This document shows positions 33,632-42,177 of a stretch of DNA of 64,000 bases, piece after piece (within the stretch, counting starts at the first letter, position 1; the number at the start of each line of letters is the position of its first letter). The notes beneath the pieces were generated by a model. The model was not told where the DNA came from, did no database searches, and worked only from the letters and a program-made list of their open reading frames with translations. The translations under genes were made by a program, and so were the position numbers. Source of the DNA: CAWIJJ01 sp963836405 (GTDB lineage: Bacteria > Acidobacteriota > Terriglobia > Bryobacterales > Bryobacteraceae); contig CAWIJL010000011.1 in the NCBI GenBank assembly GCA_963836405.1, positions 1 to 64,000 of the forward strand. Reading direction: 5' to 3'.

Positions 33632-34641
33632 CGGCGTTCACCGGCGGTACGGAGGTACCGAGCGCGCGCTTTCGGATCCGCCAATACGTCCCCGAGTTGC
33701 GCCGCCTGAACGTGGACCTCCGCGAATCGGCGGCGCGCTTCGGTTCCTACCCGCCGGCAGTCCACGCGTTGCGGCCCGGATGGGGCCTGCTGACCGTGGC
33801 CGAGCGGCTCGGCTCCGCCCTGCGCTCGCGCGATTCCGACGTGACGATTCTCCAGCGCGAAATGCTCTCGACTTTCGCCACCGTGGAGAGGTTCACGCGG
33901 CCGCCCCGGGTCCTCGATGTGGACGATTCCATCTGGCTGTTGCGCGGCGGCGGCTTTGCGGCTTCCATCGCGCGCCTGTGCCACACCGTGATCTGCGGCA
34001 ACCCGGTCATCGCCGAATTCTTTGGCAATCACGCGCACAGTGTCACGGTTCTGCCCACGCCCGTGGATACGGCGCGGTTCCACCCCCTGCCCGGCCCTAG
34101 CGAGTCCGAAGTGATTTGCTGGTCGGGAACCAGCAGCGGTTACCCGTTTCTTTACGGGATCGAACCCTCGCTCTCCCGCGTGCTCGCCGGCAATCGAAAC
34201 CGGAAACTCCGGATTATCTCCGACCGTCCGCCGCGCTTTCGCACGCTTCCCGCCCGACAGGTGGAATTTGTCCGCTGGTCTCCGGAAGTGGAGGTGAGCG
34301 CCATTCAGGACGCCTGCGTCGGGCTGATGCCGCTCGACGATTCCGCCTGGTCGCGCGGCAAGTGCGCGTACAAGATGCTGACGTACATGGCCTGCGAAAT
34401 CCCGGTAGTGGCCACGCCTGTCGGAATGAGCGCCGAGGTGCTGTCGCGCGGCGAGGCGGGTTTGGCGGCGCGCAGTTCGGACGAGTGGACAGACGCGATC
34501 GACAGCATCTTAAGAGACCGCACGCGTGCGGCAGCCATGGGAGAGGCTGGACGCAAGCTGGTGATCCGCGACTACAGCCTCCCGGTGTTGGCGCCGCGCC
34601 TCGCCGCCGTGTTGATGGCAGCCCGGGCGGACAGCAACTGA
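33619..34641 (+). CDS. Glycosyltransferase family 4-like
   Basis: A 340-residue GT-B protein. RVTAFTGGTEVPSARFRIRQ at the start is the acceptor-binding loop; VLDVDDSIWL, NPVIAEFFGNHAHSVTVLPT and TYMACEIPVVATPVGMSAEV (the E/D nucleotide-binding region) follow. The first 13 bases overlap the polymerase gene. It probably adds a sugar during repeat-unit assembly in the cytoplasm. Confidence 0.88.
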   Translation: MLRVTAFTGGTEVPSARFRIRQYVPELRRLNVDLRESAARFGSYPPAVHALRPGWGLLTVAERLGSALRSRDSDVTILQREMLSTFATVERFTRPPRVLDVDDSIWLLRGGGFAASIARLCHTVICGNPVIAEFFGNHAHSVTVLPTPVDTARFHPLPGPSESEVICWSGTSSGYPFLYGIEPSLSRVLAGNRNRKLRIISDRPPRFRTLPARQVEFVRWSPEVEVSAIQDACVGLMPLDDSAWSRGKCAYKMLTYMACEIPVVATPVGMSAEVLSRGEAGLAARSSDEWTDAIDSILRDRTRAAAMGEAGRKLVIRDYSLPVLAPRLAAVLMAARADSN

Positions 34642-34642
34642 C

Positions 34643-35845
34643 ATGATCGCAACAGCCGATGGACAGAACGCGCGGGTTGTCATCGGTTCCTCGCGTGACG
34701 GCCGCAAAATCGCGGTGACGCACGTGATCACATCGCTCACCACCGGCGGCGCGGAGATGATGCTCCTGAAACTGATCCGCGCGATGGATCCGGCGTCCAT
34801 CGGCAGTTCGGTCATCGGGCTTCTCGGCGATGGCGCTGTCGGTTCGATGATGCGGGAATCGGGAATCTCCGTGGAGTCGCTCGACCTCAGCCCCGCCCGT
34901 GCCGCCGGCGGCCTCTGGAAACTCGGGCGCGCGTTGCGGCGCCGGCGTCCGCAGATTGTTCAAACCTGGATGTACCACGCGGACCTGTTCGGCACACTGG
35001 CGTCGGTGTCCGTTCCGGGCACGCCCGTACTATGGAACATCCGCTGCGGCAGGCCGGACCCCACCGTCCACAAACGCTCCACGTATTGGATTGCACGGGC
35101 CTGTGCGGCGGCCTCGCCCTTCCTGCCGGCCCGGATCGTCTGCTGCTCGCAGTCCGCGCTCGAAGCCCACGCCGCCGCTGGATACGCAGCTTCCAAAATG
35201 CAGGTGATTCCCAACGGTTTCGATACCGGCGAGTTCGCGCCGCAGCCGCAGTTTCGGGCCCTCGTGCGCAGGGAATTGGGTCTCGCACCCGAGGCCATTC
35301 TCGCGGGCATGATCGGCCGGTTCGACGCCGCCAAGGATCACTTCAATTTCTGCAAGGCGGCGGCCCTGGCGAGCAGGGAAAACCCGCTCCTCCATTTCGT
35401 GCTGTGCGGCCCGGATGTTTCGGAATCGAACCCCGTGCTGACGCGGTGGATTTCGGAGGCCGGAATCGCCGGCCGCTGCCGCCTGCTCGGGCTGCGGAGA
35501 GACATGCCGCGGATTTTGTCCGCGCTCGACATGCTGGTTTCTTCTTCTGTGCTCGAAGGCTTCCCCAATGTCCTCGGCGAAGCGATGGCTTGCGCGCTAC
35601 CCTGCGTCGCAACCGAATCGGGAGACTCGCGGCTGATCCTCGGCGATACGGGATACGTGGTGCCGGTACGCGATCCGGAGGCTCTGGCCGCAGGAATTCT
35701 CGCGCTCACTAACGCCGGGGCCGAACTCCGGCGGTCCATGGGCGAGGCGGCGCGGGCGCGCGTGGTCGAGAAGTTCAGCCTCGCGGCGGCCGCGAGCGAA
35801 TACGAGAAGACTTATCGGGAAGTGGCGTCGCGATGTGCGGCATAG
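34643..35845 (+). CDS. Glycosyltransferase family 4
   Basis: A 400-residue GT4 protein: VTHVITSLTTGGAEMMLLKL gives the N-terminal glycine loop, KMQVIPNGFDTGEFAPQPQF the domain link, and SSVLEGFPNVLGEAMACALP the EX7E donor site near residue 310. It starts one base after the preceding stop and overlaps asnB by 13 nt. Likely an exopolysaccharide chain transferase. Confidence 0.93.
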   Translation: MIATADGQNARVVIGSSRDGRKIAVTHVITSLTTGGAEMMLLKLIRAMDPASIGSSVIGLLGDGAVGSMMRESGISVESLDLSPARAAGGLWKLGRALRRRRPQIVQTWMYHADLFGTLASVSVPGTPVLWNIRCGRPDPTVHKRSTYWIARACAAASPFLPARIVCCSQSALEAHAAAGYAASKMQVIPNGFDTGEFAPQPQFRALVRRELGLAPEAILAGMIGRFDAAKDHFNFCKAAALASRENPLLHFVLCGPDVSESNPVLTRWISEAGIAGRCRLLGLRRDMPRILSALDMLVSSSVLEGFPNVLGEAMACALPCVATESGDSRLILGDTGYVVPVRDPEALAAGILALTNAGAELRRSMGEAARARVVEKFSLAAAASEYEKTYREVASRCAA

Positions 35846-37788
35846 CGGGACTTCTGCAATTCGGCGGGGCGCGTTTGGATGCGCTGCAATCCAGCGGCGA
35901 AGCCATGGGCGCAGCCCTGCGGCACCGCGGTCCGGACGGCTCTGGAATCTGGATCGACGCGGGCGCCGGAATTGCGCTGGTCCACCGCCGCCTGGCCGTG
36001 CTCGATCTGTCCGAGTCCGGCGCGCAGCCCATGCAATCGACCTGCGGCCGCTACGTCGTCACCTATAACGGCGAGATCTACAATTTCAGGCTGTTGCGCG
36101 CGGAACTCAAAACCCTCGGCCATTGCTTCCGGAGCGGGTCGGACACCGAAGTGCTGCTCGCCGCCCTGGCCGAGTGGGGGTTTGAACGCACCCTGCCGCG
36201 CCTTGCGGGCATGTTCGCCTTCGCTGTATGGGACCGGCACGAGAGGCAGTTGCTCCTTGCGCGGGACCGCGCCGGCGAAAAGCCGCTCTACTATGGATTC
36301 CTCGACGGCGCCTTCGCCTTTGGCTCCGAGCTCGGCGCGATTGAAGCGCTTCCGCGCGGTCCCGGACCCATCGACCGCGACGCGCTGGCGCTATACCTCA
36401 GATTCGGACACGTTCCCGCTCCGCACTCCATCTACACGCAGATTCGGAAACTGCCTCCGGCCTGCCTGCTCAGGGTGAACGCCGGCACGGAAACTTCCGG
36501 TCCGGCGCGGTTCTGGACTTGCCCGGCAGCCGACGCGTCGGCTATCGACGAGGCAGCGGCCACCAGCGAACTCGAGTCGCTGCTGGACGATGCGGTGCGG
36601 CTTCAATTGGTAGCCGATGTCCCCGTCGGCGCACTGCTATCGGGCGGAATCGATTCGAGTGTCGTGGTCGCCCTGATGCGCCGCCACACCAGCCGGGTGC
36701 GGACCTTCACCATCGGCTTCGAAGAGCCGCGCCTGGACGAGTCGGAATATGCGCGGGCCGTTGCGGAGCATCTCGGCACCGATCACACCGAACTGCGTGT
36801 GACCGCGCGAGAGGCCATGGCGGTGATTCCGAAGCTGCCGCGGCTGTACGCGGAACCGTTCGCCGATTCCTCCCAGATTCCCACCTGCCTGGTATCGGAA
36901 CTGGCGCGGCGCCAGGTCACCGTGGCGCTATCGGGCGACGGCGCGGACGAACTTTTCGGCGGCTATTCCCGTTACTTGTGGGCAAGATCCGCGTGGAGAG
37001 TCCTGCGCGCCGTGCCGCACGGCGTCCGGCGCAGCCTCGCGCGGGCGCTCCATGCAATTCCTGCGAACACCATAGACTCCGCCGCCGCGATGCTGGGAAA
37101 CAGAAGCCCATATGCGGGCCACAAGCTGCACCGGATCGCCGACCTGATGTCCGCCGGCAGCCCCGCCGGCCTCTATCGGAAACTGCTCTCCAGTTGGCCC
37201 GATCCACTCGACGTGGTCGAAGGCGCATCCGAACCCGCTCCCGAGTTCGATCTGCCCGCTCCAGCCGACCTCGCCGGCTACACGCGATGGATGATGTCCT
37301 CCGACCGGCACGCTTATCTGCCCAACGACATCCTGGTGAAACTGGATCGCGCCTCGATGGGCGTCAGCCTGGAAGCGCGCGCGCCCTTCCTCGACCACCG
37401 CATCATCGAGTTTGCAAGCCGGCTGCCCCTCGGCCTCAACATCCGCAATGGACAGGGCAAGTGGCTGCTCCGCCAGGTCCTCTACAGGCACGTCCCGCGC
37501 GAACTGGTGGACCGGCCGAAAGCCGGCTTCGCGGTACCGCTCGATTCCTGGCTTCGTGGTCCGTTGCGGGAATGGGCCGAAGATCTTCTCTCGGAAACAC
37601 GGCTGCGCCGGCACGGCTATTTCCGCGCCGCCCCAATTCGCCGCAAGTGGCGCGAACATCTGTCCGGCACGTGGAACTGGGCCTCCCCTTTGTGGACGGT
37701 GCTGGTATTCCAGGCCTGGCACGAACAGCGCCGTTGCGCCGAAACTCCCGAGCCGGCGCTCGAACTCCGCACCGCCGCTACCCTCTGA
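35833..37788 (+). CDS. asnB: Asparagine synthase (glutamine-hydrolysing)
   Basis: The 651-residue protein begins with the glutaminase domain: Cys2 nucleophile after Met, HRGPDGSGIW and YNGEIYNF. A synthetase domain follows with the PP-loop ALLSGGIDSSVVVAL near residue 270, SGDGADELFGGY, and MGVSLEARAPFLDHRI. It makes asparagine from aspartate and glutamine in metabolism, but AsnB paralogs in polysaccharide loci are thought to amidate sugar acids or act on glycan building blocks. The ATG is 13 nt inside the preceding gene. Confidence 0.93.
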   Translation: MCGIAGLLQFGGARLDALQSSGEAMGAALRHRGPDGSGIWIDAGAGIALVHRRLAVLDLSESGAQPMQSTCGRYVVTYNGEIYNFRLLRAELKTLGHCFRSGSDTEVLLAALAEWGFERTLPRLAGMFAFAVWDRHERQLLLARDRAGEKPLYYGFLDGAFAFGSELGAIEALPRGPGPIDRDALALYLRFGHVPAPHSIYTQIRKLPPACLLRVNAGTETSGPARFWTCPAADASAIDEAAATSELESLLDDAVRLQLVADVPVGALLSGGIDSSVVVALMRRHTSRVRTFTIGFEEPRLDESEYARAVAEHLGTDHTELRVTAREAMAVIPKLPRLYAEPFADSSQIPTCLVSELARRQVTVALSGDGADELFGGYSRYLWARSAWRVLRAVPHGVRRSLARALHAIPANTIDSAAAMLGNRSPYAGHKLHRIADLMSAGSPAGLYRKLLSSWPDPLDVVEGASEPAPEFDLPAPADLAGYTRWMMSSDRHAYLPNDILVKLDRASMGVSLEARAPFLDHRIIEFASRLPLGLNIRNGQGKWLLRQVLYRHVPRELVDRPKAGFAVPLDSWLRGPLREWAEDLLSETRLRRHGYFRAAPIRRKWREHLSGTWNWASPLWTVLVFQAWHEQRRCAETPEPALELRTAATL

Positions 37789-37792
37789 CCCC

Positions 37793-39028
37793 ATGCCTCG
37801 AAGCTCACCATCGCCGCCGGTCGTCATGGACCTGATCACGCGAATGAACGTGGGTGGTCCGGCACACCACGTCAACGTCCTCTCCGAAGGCCTCGAGAAG
37901 CGGGGATACCGAACACTGCTGGTGACCGGCGTGTGCGAAGAGGCGCAGGGCGACATGCCGGCATCGATCGAGCCCGGCCGCAACGTTTTCACGCTCGGTC
38001 GTCTTTCCCGCTCGATCTCTCCGCTGCGCGATCTTGCGGCCGTCTGGTCGGCTTACCGGCTGATGCGGCGCGAACGTCCAACCATCGTCCACACCCACAC
38101 GGCCAAGGCCGGAATGGTGGGCCGGATTGCAGCCCGCGCAGCAGGCGTTCCGGTCGTGTTGCACACGTTCCACGGCAACAGTCTGAGCGGCTACTTCACG
38201 CCCCGCACCAACGCGCTGTTCTGCCGGATCGAGCGGCTCCTGGCGCGCATCACGGACCGTATCTGCGTCGTCTCGGACCAGCAACTCGAAGAGATCAGCG
38301 GCAGGTTCGCCGTGGCTCCGCCATCCAAGTTTCAGGTGATGCCGCTCGGCATCGACCTTGCCGCCGGATTGAACCTGCCGCTTCCGGTGGTGAACGGCGA
38401 TGTCCTGAACGTGGGATGGCTGGGACGCCTGGTTGAGGTCAAGGGCGTCCCGCTGCTGGTTTCCGTCATCGCGGAAGCCGCGCGCCTCGGGCTGCCGATG
38501 CGTTTCATTGTCGGCGGGGACGGGCCGCAGCGGCGCCTGCTCAAGGAGGCCGTGGAGCGCTTCGGCCCGGAACGCGTCGTCTGGTCCGGATGGCGCCAGG
38601 ACGTGAACGCGTTTCTGCGCGAGTGCCACGTCCTTGTTCAGACGTCGCGGAACGAAGGCACGCCGGTGGCGCTGATACAGGGAATGGCCGCGGGACGCCC
38701 GTTCGTTTCCACGGCGGCCGGCGGCGTTGTGGATTTGGCATGCGGCGCTCCCTGGCGCGAGGAGTGCGGCGGCCGCTGGCACTCGAACGCGATACTGGCC
38801 GAACCCGATCCGGCGTCCTTCCTGCATGCCCTGGAGCGGCTGCGGCAAGAGCCCGCCGCACTGCACCGGTTGGGAGACGCCGCGCGCAGTTTTGCCGTCG
38901 AGCGTTTCGCGGCCGCACGACTTATCGCGGACATGGACCGGCTGTATCGAAATCTGATCGATCGTCGACTCGTGCGGAAGGCGCCCGCCTGTTCGGCCGC
39001 ACAGAATGCCAAAGGAGAAACCGGATGA
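37793..39028 (+). CDS. Glycosyltransferase family 4
   Basis: A 411-residue GT-B enzyme. VMDLITRMNVGGPAHHVNVL begins the fold, IVHTHTAKAGMVGRIAARAA and VLHTFHGNSLSGYFTP are typical of GT4 capsule transferases, and TSRNEGTPVALIQGMAAGRP is the EX7E-like donor site. ATG 37793, 4 nt after the asnB stop, gives the right length. It overlaps the epimerase gene by ATGA, with AAAGGAG before that start. Confidence 0.92.
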   Translation: MPRSSPSPPVVMDLITRMNVGGPAHHVNVLSEGLEKRGYRTLLVTGVCEEAQGDMPASIEPGRNVFTLGRLSRSISPLRDLAAVWSAYRLMRRERPTIVHTHTAKAGMVGRIAARAAGVPVVLHTFHGNSLSGYFTPRTNALFCRIERLLARITDRICVVSDQQLEEISGRFAVAPPSKFQVMPLGIDLAAGLNLPLPVVNGDVLNVGWLGRLVEVKGVPLLVSVIAEAARLGLPMRFIVGGDGPQRRLLKEAVERFGPERVVWSGWRQDVNAFLRECHVLVQTSRNEGTPVALIQGMAAGRPFVSTAAGGVVDLACGAPWREECGGRWHSNAILAEPDPASFLHALERLRQEPAALHRLGDAARSFAVERFAAARLIADMDRLYRNLIDRRLVRKAPACSAAQNAKGETG

Positions 39029-40053
39029 ACGTGCTGATTACGGGAGGGGCCGGGTTCATCGGCTCGCACCTTTCCCAACGCTGCCTCGATGAAGGATGGC
39101 GGGTGGCGGCGCTGGACGACCTTTCCACGGGGTCTATGTCGAACATCGAGCATCTCACCGGCCAGCCCGGCTTCTCCTTCACCCTGGGTTCCGCGCTCGA
39201 CCGGCCGCTACTCGACGATTTGATGGCGAATTGCGACCTGGTCTTCCACCTTGCCGCCGCCGTCGGTGTCCGGCTGATCGTCGATAACCCGGTGCGAACG
39301 ATGGCCACCAACATCCATGGCACCGAAGCGGTGCTTGCCGCCGCCGTCCGCCGGCGGACTCCGGTGTTCATCGCTTCCACTTCCGAAGTGTACGGAAAGA
39401 GCACTTCGCTTCCGTTCCGCGAGGATGCGGACCTGGTGCTGGGCCCCACCACAAAAGCGCGCTGGAGTTATGCCGCCTCCAAGGCCCTCGATGAGTTCCT
39501 CGGCATGGCTTACTGGAGCCACAGCGGGGTGCCGTGCACAGTGGTGCGATTCTTCAACACGGTGGGGCCCCGGCAATCGGGCCGCTACGGAATGGTGCTG
39601 CCCACGTTCGTGCGCCAGGCCTTGAGCAACCAGCCCATCACCGTATTCGGCTCAGGCGAACAGCAGCGATGCTTCGGCTATGTCGGCGACGTTGTAGAAA
39701 CGCTGGTGCGGCTGGCGCGGACGCCGGCGGTGGCCGGCGAGGTATTGAACATCGGAAACGATCGGGAAATCACCATCAACCATCTGGCGGAGCTGGTCCG
39801 GAGCGCCTGCGGCTCCTCGTCGGCCATCACCCGTATTCCGTACGAAGCCGCGTACGGCCCGGGCTTCGAAGATATGTACCGGCGGGTGCCGTGCCTCGAG
39901 AAGCTGGAGCGGCTGACTGGATTTCGGCCGCGTACGCCTATCGAAACCATCGTCGATGTCGTCATCGAACACGAGCGGCGGCAATCGCCGGAATGGCGCG
40001 CACCGGCACCGGCGCGAGTGCATGCAGCCGCGGCCGCCGGGCTGTGGGGCTGA
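39025..40053 (+). CDS. NAD-dependent epimerase/dehydratase (NDP-sugar, extended SDR)
   Basis: A 342-residue extended SDR. NVLITGGAGFIGSHLSQR is the NAD-binding GxxGxxG; LAAAVGVRLIVDNP and STSEVYGKST the substrate region; SYAASKALDE is the YxxxK catalytic site, near 153. The closest named families are UDP-glucose 4-epimerase and UDP-glucuronate decarboxylase; the sequence alone does not decide. It supplies a nucleotide sugar for the polysaccharide. Confidence 0.9.
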   Translation: MNVLITGGAGFIGSHLSQRCLDEGWRVAALDDLSTGSMSNIEHLTGQPGFSFTLGSALDRPLLDDLMANCDLVFHLAAAVGVRLIVDNPVRTMATNIHGTEAVLAAAVRRRTPVFIASTSEVYGKSTSLPFREDADLVLGPTTKARWSYAASKALDEFLGMAYWSHSGVPCTVVRFFNTVGPRQSGRYGMVLPTFVRQALSNQPITVFGSGEQQRCFGYVGDVVETLVRLARTPAVAGEVLNIGNDREITINHLAELVRSACGSSSAITRIPYEAAYGPGFEDMYRRVPCLEKLERLTGFRPRTPIETIVDVVIEHERRQSPEWRAPAPARVHAAAAAGLWG

Positions 40054-40054
40054 C

Positions 40055-41605
40055 GTGCCCGCAACCCTTGTCTATTCGTCGATCGCCCTGGCGTGTACGG
40101 CCGTCCTCGCGTTCCTGCTTACCGGATTGCAGATCCGCTCCAACCGGGCTCTCCGGCTCACCGCGGCGCCCCGTGACGATCGCTGGCACCGGCAACCCAC
40201 CCCGTCGAGCGGGGGCATCGCCATCTTCATTGCCATCGCCGCCGCGTACTGCATCTGGTTCCCGGGCGGCCACCTGCCGATTGCCCTTGGAACGGCGGCC
40301 ATCTGGATCCTCGGGCTGGCGGACGACAAGCTGCGCCTGCCACCGCTCGCGAAGCTCGCGGGCCAGTGCATCGTCTGCGGCGCCGTCGTCGCTTCCGGCG
40401 TCGTCTTCCCCGCCACCGCATCTCCCGCCTTCAATCTGGCGTTCAGCTTTCTCTGGCTGGTCGGGATGTCCAACGCTTTTAACCTGATCGACAACATGGA
40501 CGGTCTTTGTGCGGGTGTCGCCGTCATCATTTCGGTCTTCCGGTTTATCCTGCTCGCCTCCAGCGGCAGTTGGGACGATGCATGGCTCGTTAGTCTGGTT
40601 GGCGCCGCGTACGCCGGTTTCCTGTTCTGGAACTACCGGCCCGCGCGGATCTTCATGGGCGACTGCGGGAGCATGCTGGCGGGTTTCTCTCTGGCCGCAT
40701 TGACAATCGCCGGTCCGCCCGCCCACACCAAAGCCTTCGCGGCGGGCCTGTTCTATCCCGCTCTGACCTTTACCTACCCCATCTTCGACACCGCACTGGT
40801 CTCGGTCTTGCGTAAGCTGGCAGGCAGGCCGATCTCCGTCGGTGGACGCGACCACAGCTCGCACCGCCTGGTTTTGGCCGGACTGACCGAGTCCCACACC
40901 GTGTGGATTCTGTGGATGTTGACCGCGGCCGGCTGCGGGATCGGGTTGATGGCCCATACCATGCCGTCCGGCGTGGTCGTCGCCGGATCCCTGCTGGGCG
41001 TCGCGCTGGTGATCTTCGGAATCTTTCTGGCCACGCTGCCGGTCTACCCGCTGCCGGTCGCCAATTCCATTCCGGGCGGATCCTGGGTGCGCAGCCGCGT
41101 CCCATCCCTGCGCGCCGGAGTCATCCTGGTTCTGGATGTCGCGGTGGGAGGCATCGCGCTGATTTTGGCGTTTCTGCTCCGTTTCGGGCCGCACTTGCCG
41201 CAGGAGCAGATGAGAAACCTGACGGTCGCACTGCCGGTAGCCTTTCTCTTCCACGCCGCGATTTCCTGCTGCACGCGCGCTTTTGAATTATCCTGGACTT
41301 CCGTTCGCGTTGGCGACCTGCTGGTCCTGGTGCGAAACGCGGGCCTCGCGGTGACAGGTTCGTCGCTTGCGATCTGGCTATTTCACCTGAACGGTTACTC
41401 GCCGGCGGTAGTGGCGCAACAATTCCTGTATGCCTCTGCCGGAACCATCGCGATACGTTCCATCGTGCCGCTGTTGACGTCGTTCTACACGTGCGGGCGG
41501 CGGCCGATCACCACGCCAAACTGCATCACCGTCCCGTATGCGCCGGGCAGTCCGTCGGAAAACCTCATAATCGTCAACCCCGTCCGCACCGAAATGCCCA
41601 GTTGA
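40055..41605 (+). CDS. Undecaprenyl-phosphate sugar-1-phosphate transferase (WecA/TagO-like) with extra membrane domain
   Basis: A 516-residue polytopic protein starting at GTG 40055. The first 340 residues are a WecA/MraY-type transferase: LGLADDKLRLPPLAKLAGQ (Asp pair), NAFNLIDNMDGLCAG, RPARIFMGDCGSMLAGFSL and GRDHSSHRL are the catalytic cytoplasmic loops. It links a sugar phosphate to undecaprenyl phosphate, starting the repeat unit. The remainder, about 350-490, has four more hydrophobic segments (VILVLDVAVGGIALILAFLL, FLFHAAISCC) like the N-terminal membrane part of CapD/WbpM dehydratases, whose catalytic domain is absent. Its last 121 bases overlap the opposite gene at 41485. Confidence 0.87.
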   Translation: MPATLVYSSIALACTAVLAFLLTGLQIRSNRALRLTAAPRDDRWHRQPTPSSGGIAIFIAIAAAYCIWFPGGHLPIALGTAAIWILGLADDKLRLPPLAKLAGQCIVCGAVVASGVVFPATASPAFNLAFSFLWLVGMSNAFNLIDNMDGLCAGVAVIISVFRFILLASSGSWDDAWLVSLVGAAYAGFLFWNYRPARIFMGDCGSMLAGFSLAALTIAGPPAHTKAFAAGLFYPALTFTYPIFDTALVSVLRKLAGRPISVGGRDHSSHRLVLAGLTESHTVWILWMLTAAGCGIGLMAHTMPSGVVVAGSLLGVALVIFGIFLATLPVYPLPVANSIPGGSWVRSRVPSLRAGVILVLDVAVGGIALILAFLLRFGPHLPQEQMRNLTVALPVAFLFHAAISCCTRAFELSWTSVRVGDLLVLVRNAGLAVTGSSLAIWLFHLNGYSPAVVAQQFLYASAGTIAIRSIVPLLTSFYTCGRRPITTPNCITVPYAPGSPSENLIIVNPVRTEMPS

Positions 41606-42105
41606 TCGTGTGGCCCGACCAGATCGCGCCGCAGCATGATGCTGGCTCCGCGCCCGTGGTTCAGCGTCCACTGATCGCGAAAATGGACGAAGCCCTCCAC
41701 CCGCCATGCGGCGGAGCGTGCCTGGACGGCGATGGACGGATACAGGCTGGTCTTCGAATATTGGGAATTCGAGGTGTAGCGAACCAGCGCCGCGGGTCCG
41801 GCGCCGAACGCTCCACGATTGAAATAGAAGGCGCCCTGCTCCCACATGGTCCATCCATTGCCGACGTAGCTCTTTCGCGCCGACGACCACCAGAAGGTAT
41901 TGGTGGCCCGCGCCGTGGCGACGTCAACTCCCACCATAGGGGCGAAGTGCTGAAATCCCATCAAGTTGTGATAGACCGACCCGGACGCGAATCCAATCTG
42001 TCCGAAGCAGGGTGCGGCGGCCGCAGACAGCAGAACCGCCCAGAGCGCCAGCCTGCCTGACCATTGCCCGGATCGCGAAGCCCCATAAGAGAGTTTCAGT
42101 CTCAA
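41485..42105 (-). CDS. Exported protein, possible outer-membrane beta-barrel, unknown function
   Basis: A 206-residue protein starting at TTG 42105 with a signal peptide (LALWAVLLSAAAAPCFGQ). The mature part has alternating aromatic strands (GFQHFAPMVGVDVATARATN, NTFWWSSARKSYVGNGWTMW, QFGVVIGRRPHV at the end), suggesting a small beta-barrel. It converges on the WecA-like gene, overlapping its 3' end. A role in polysaccharide export is possible by position only. No family is recognised. Confidence 0.65.
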   Translation of the reverse strand: MRLKLSYGASRSGQWSGRLALWAVLLSAAAAPCFGQIGFASGSVYHNLMGFQHFAPMVGVDVATARATNTFWWSSARKSYVGNGWTMWEQGAFYFNRGAFGAGPAALVRYTSNSQYSKTSLYPSIAVQARSAAWRVEGFVHFRDQWTLNHGRGASIMLRRDLVGPHDQLGISVRTGLTIMRFSDGLPGAYGTVMQFGVVIGRRPHV

Positions 42106-42143
42106 TACTCACTTATCGGCCGTTTTGGCGATCTTTTCTACGT

Positions 42144-42168
42144 CCACTTCGGTAAGCCGAAGCGGTGG
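42144..42168 (-). terminator. Hairpin just after the sulfatase gene
   Basis: CTTCGG/CCGAAG (42147-42152 with 42157-42162, 4-nt loop) is extended by CCA/TGG across a small bulge. It lies about 10 nt downstream of the sulfatase stop on the minus strand. There is no T-run, so it is either a weak terminator or an mRNA-stabilising hairpin. Confidence 0.4.
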
Positions 42169-42177
42169 ATCTTTGGT

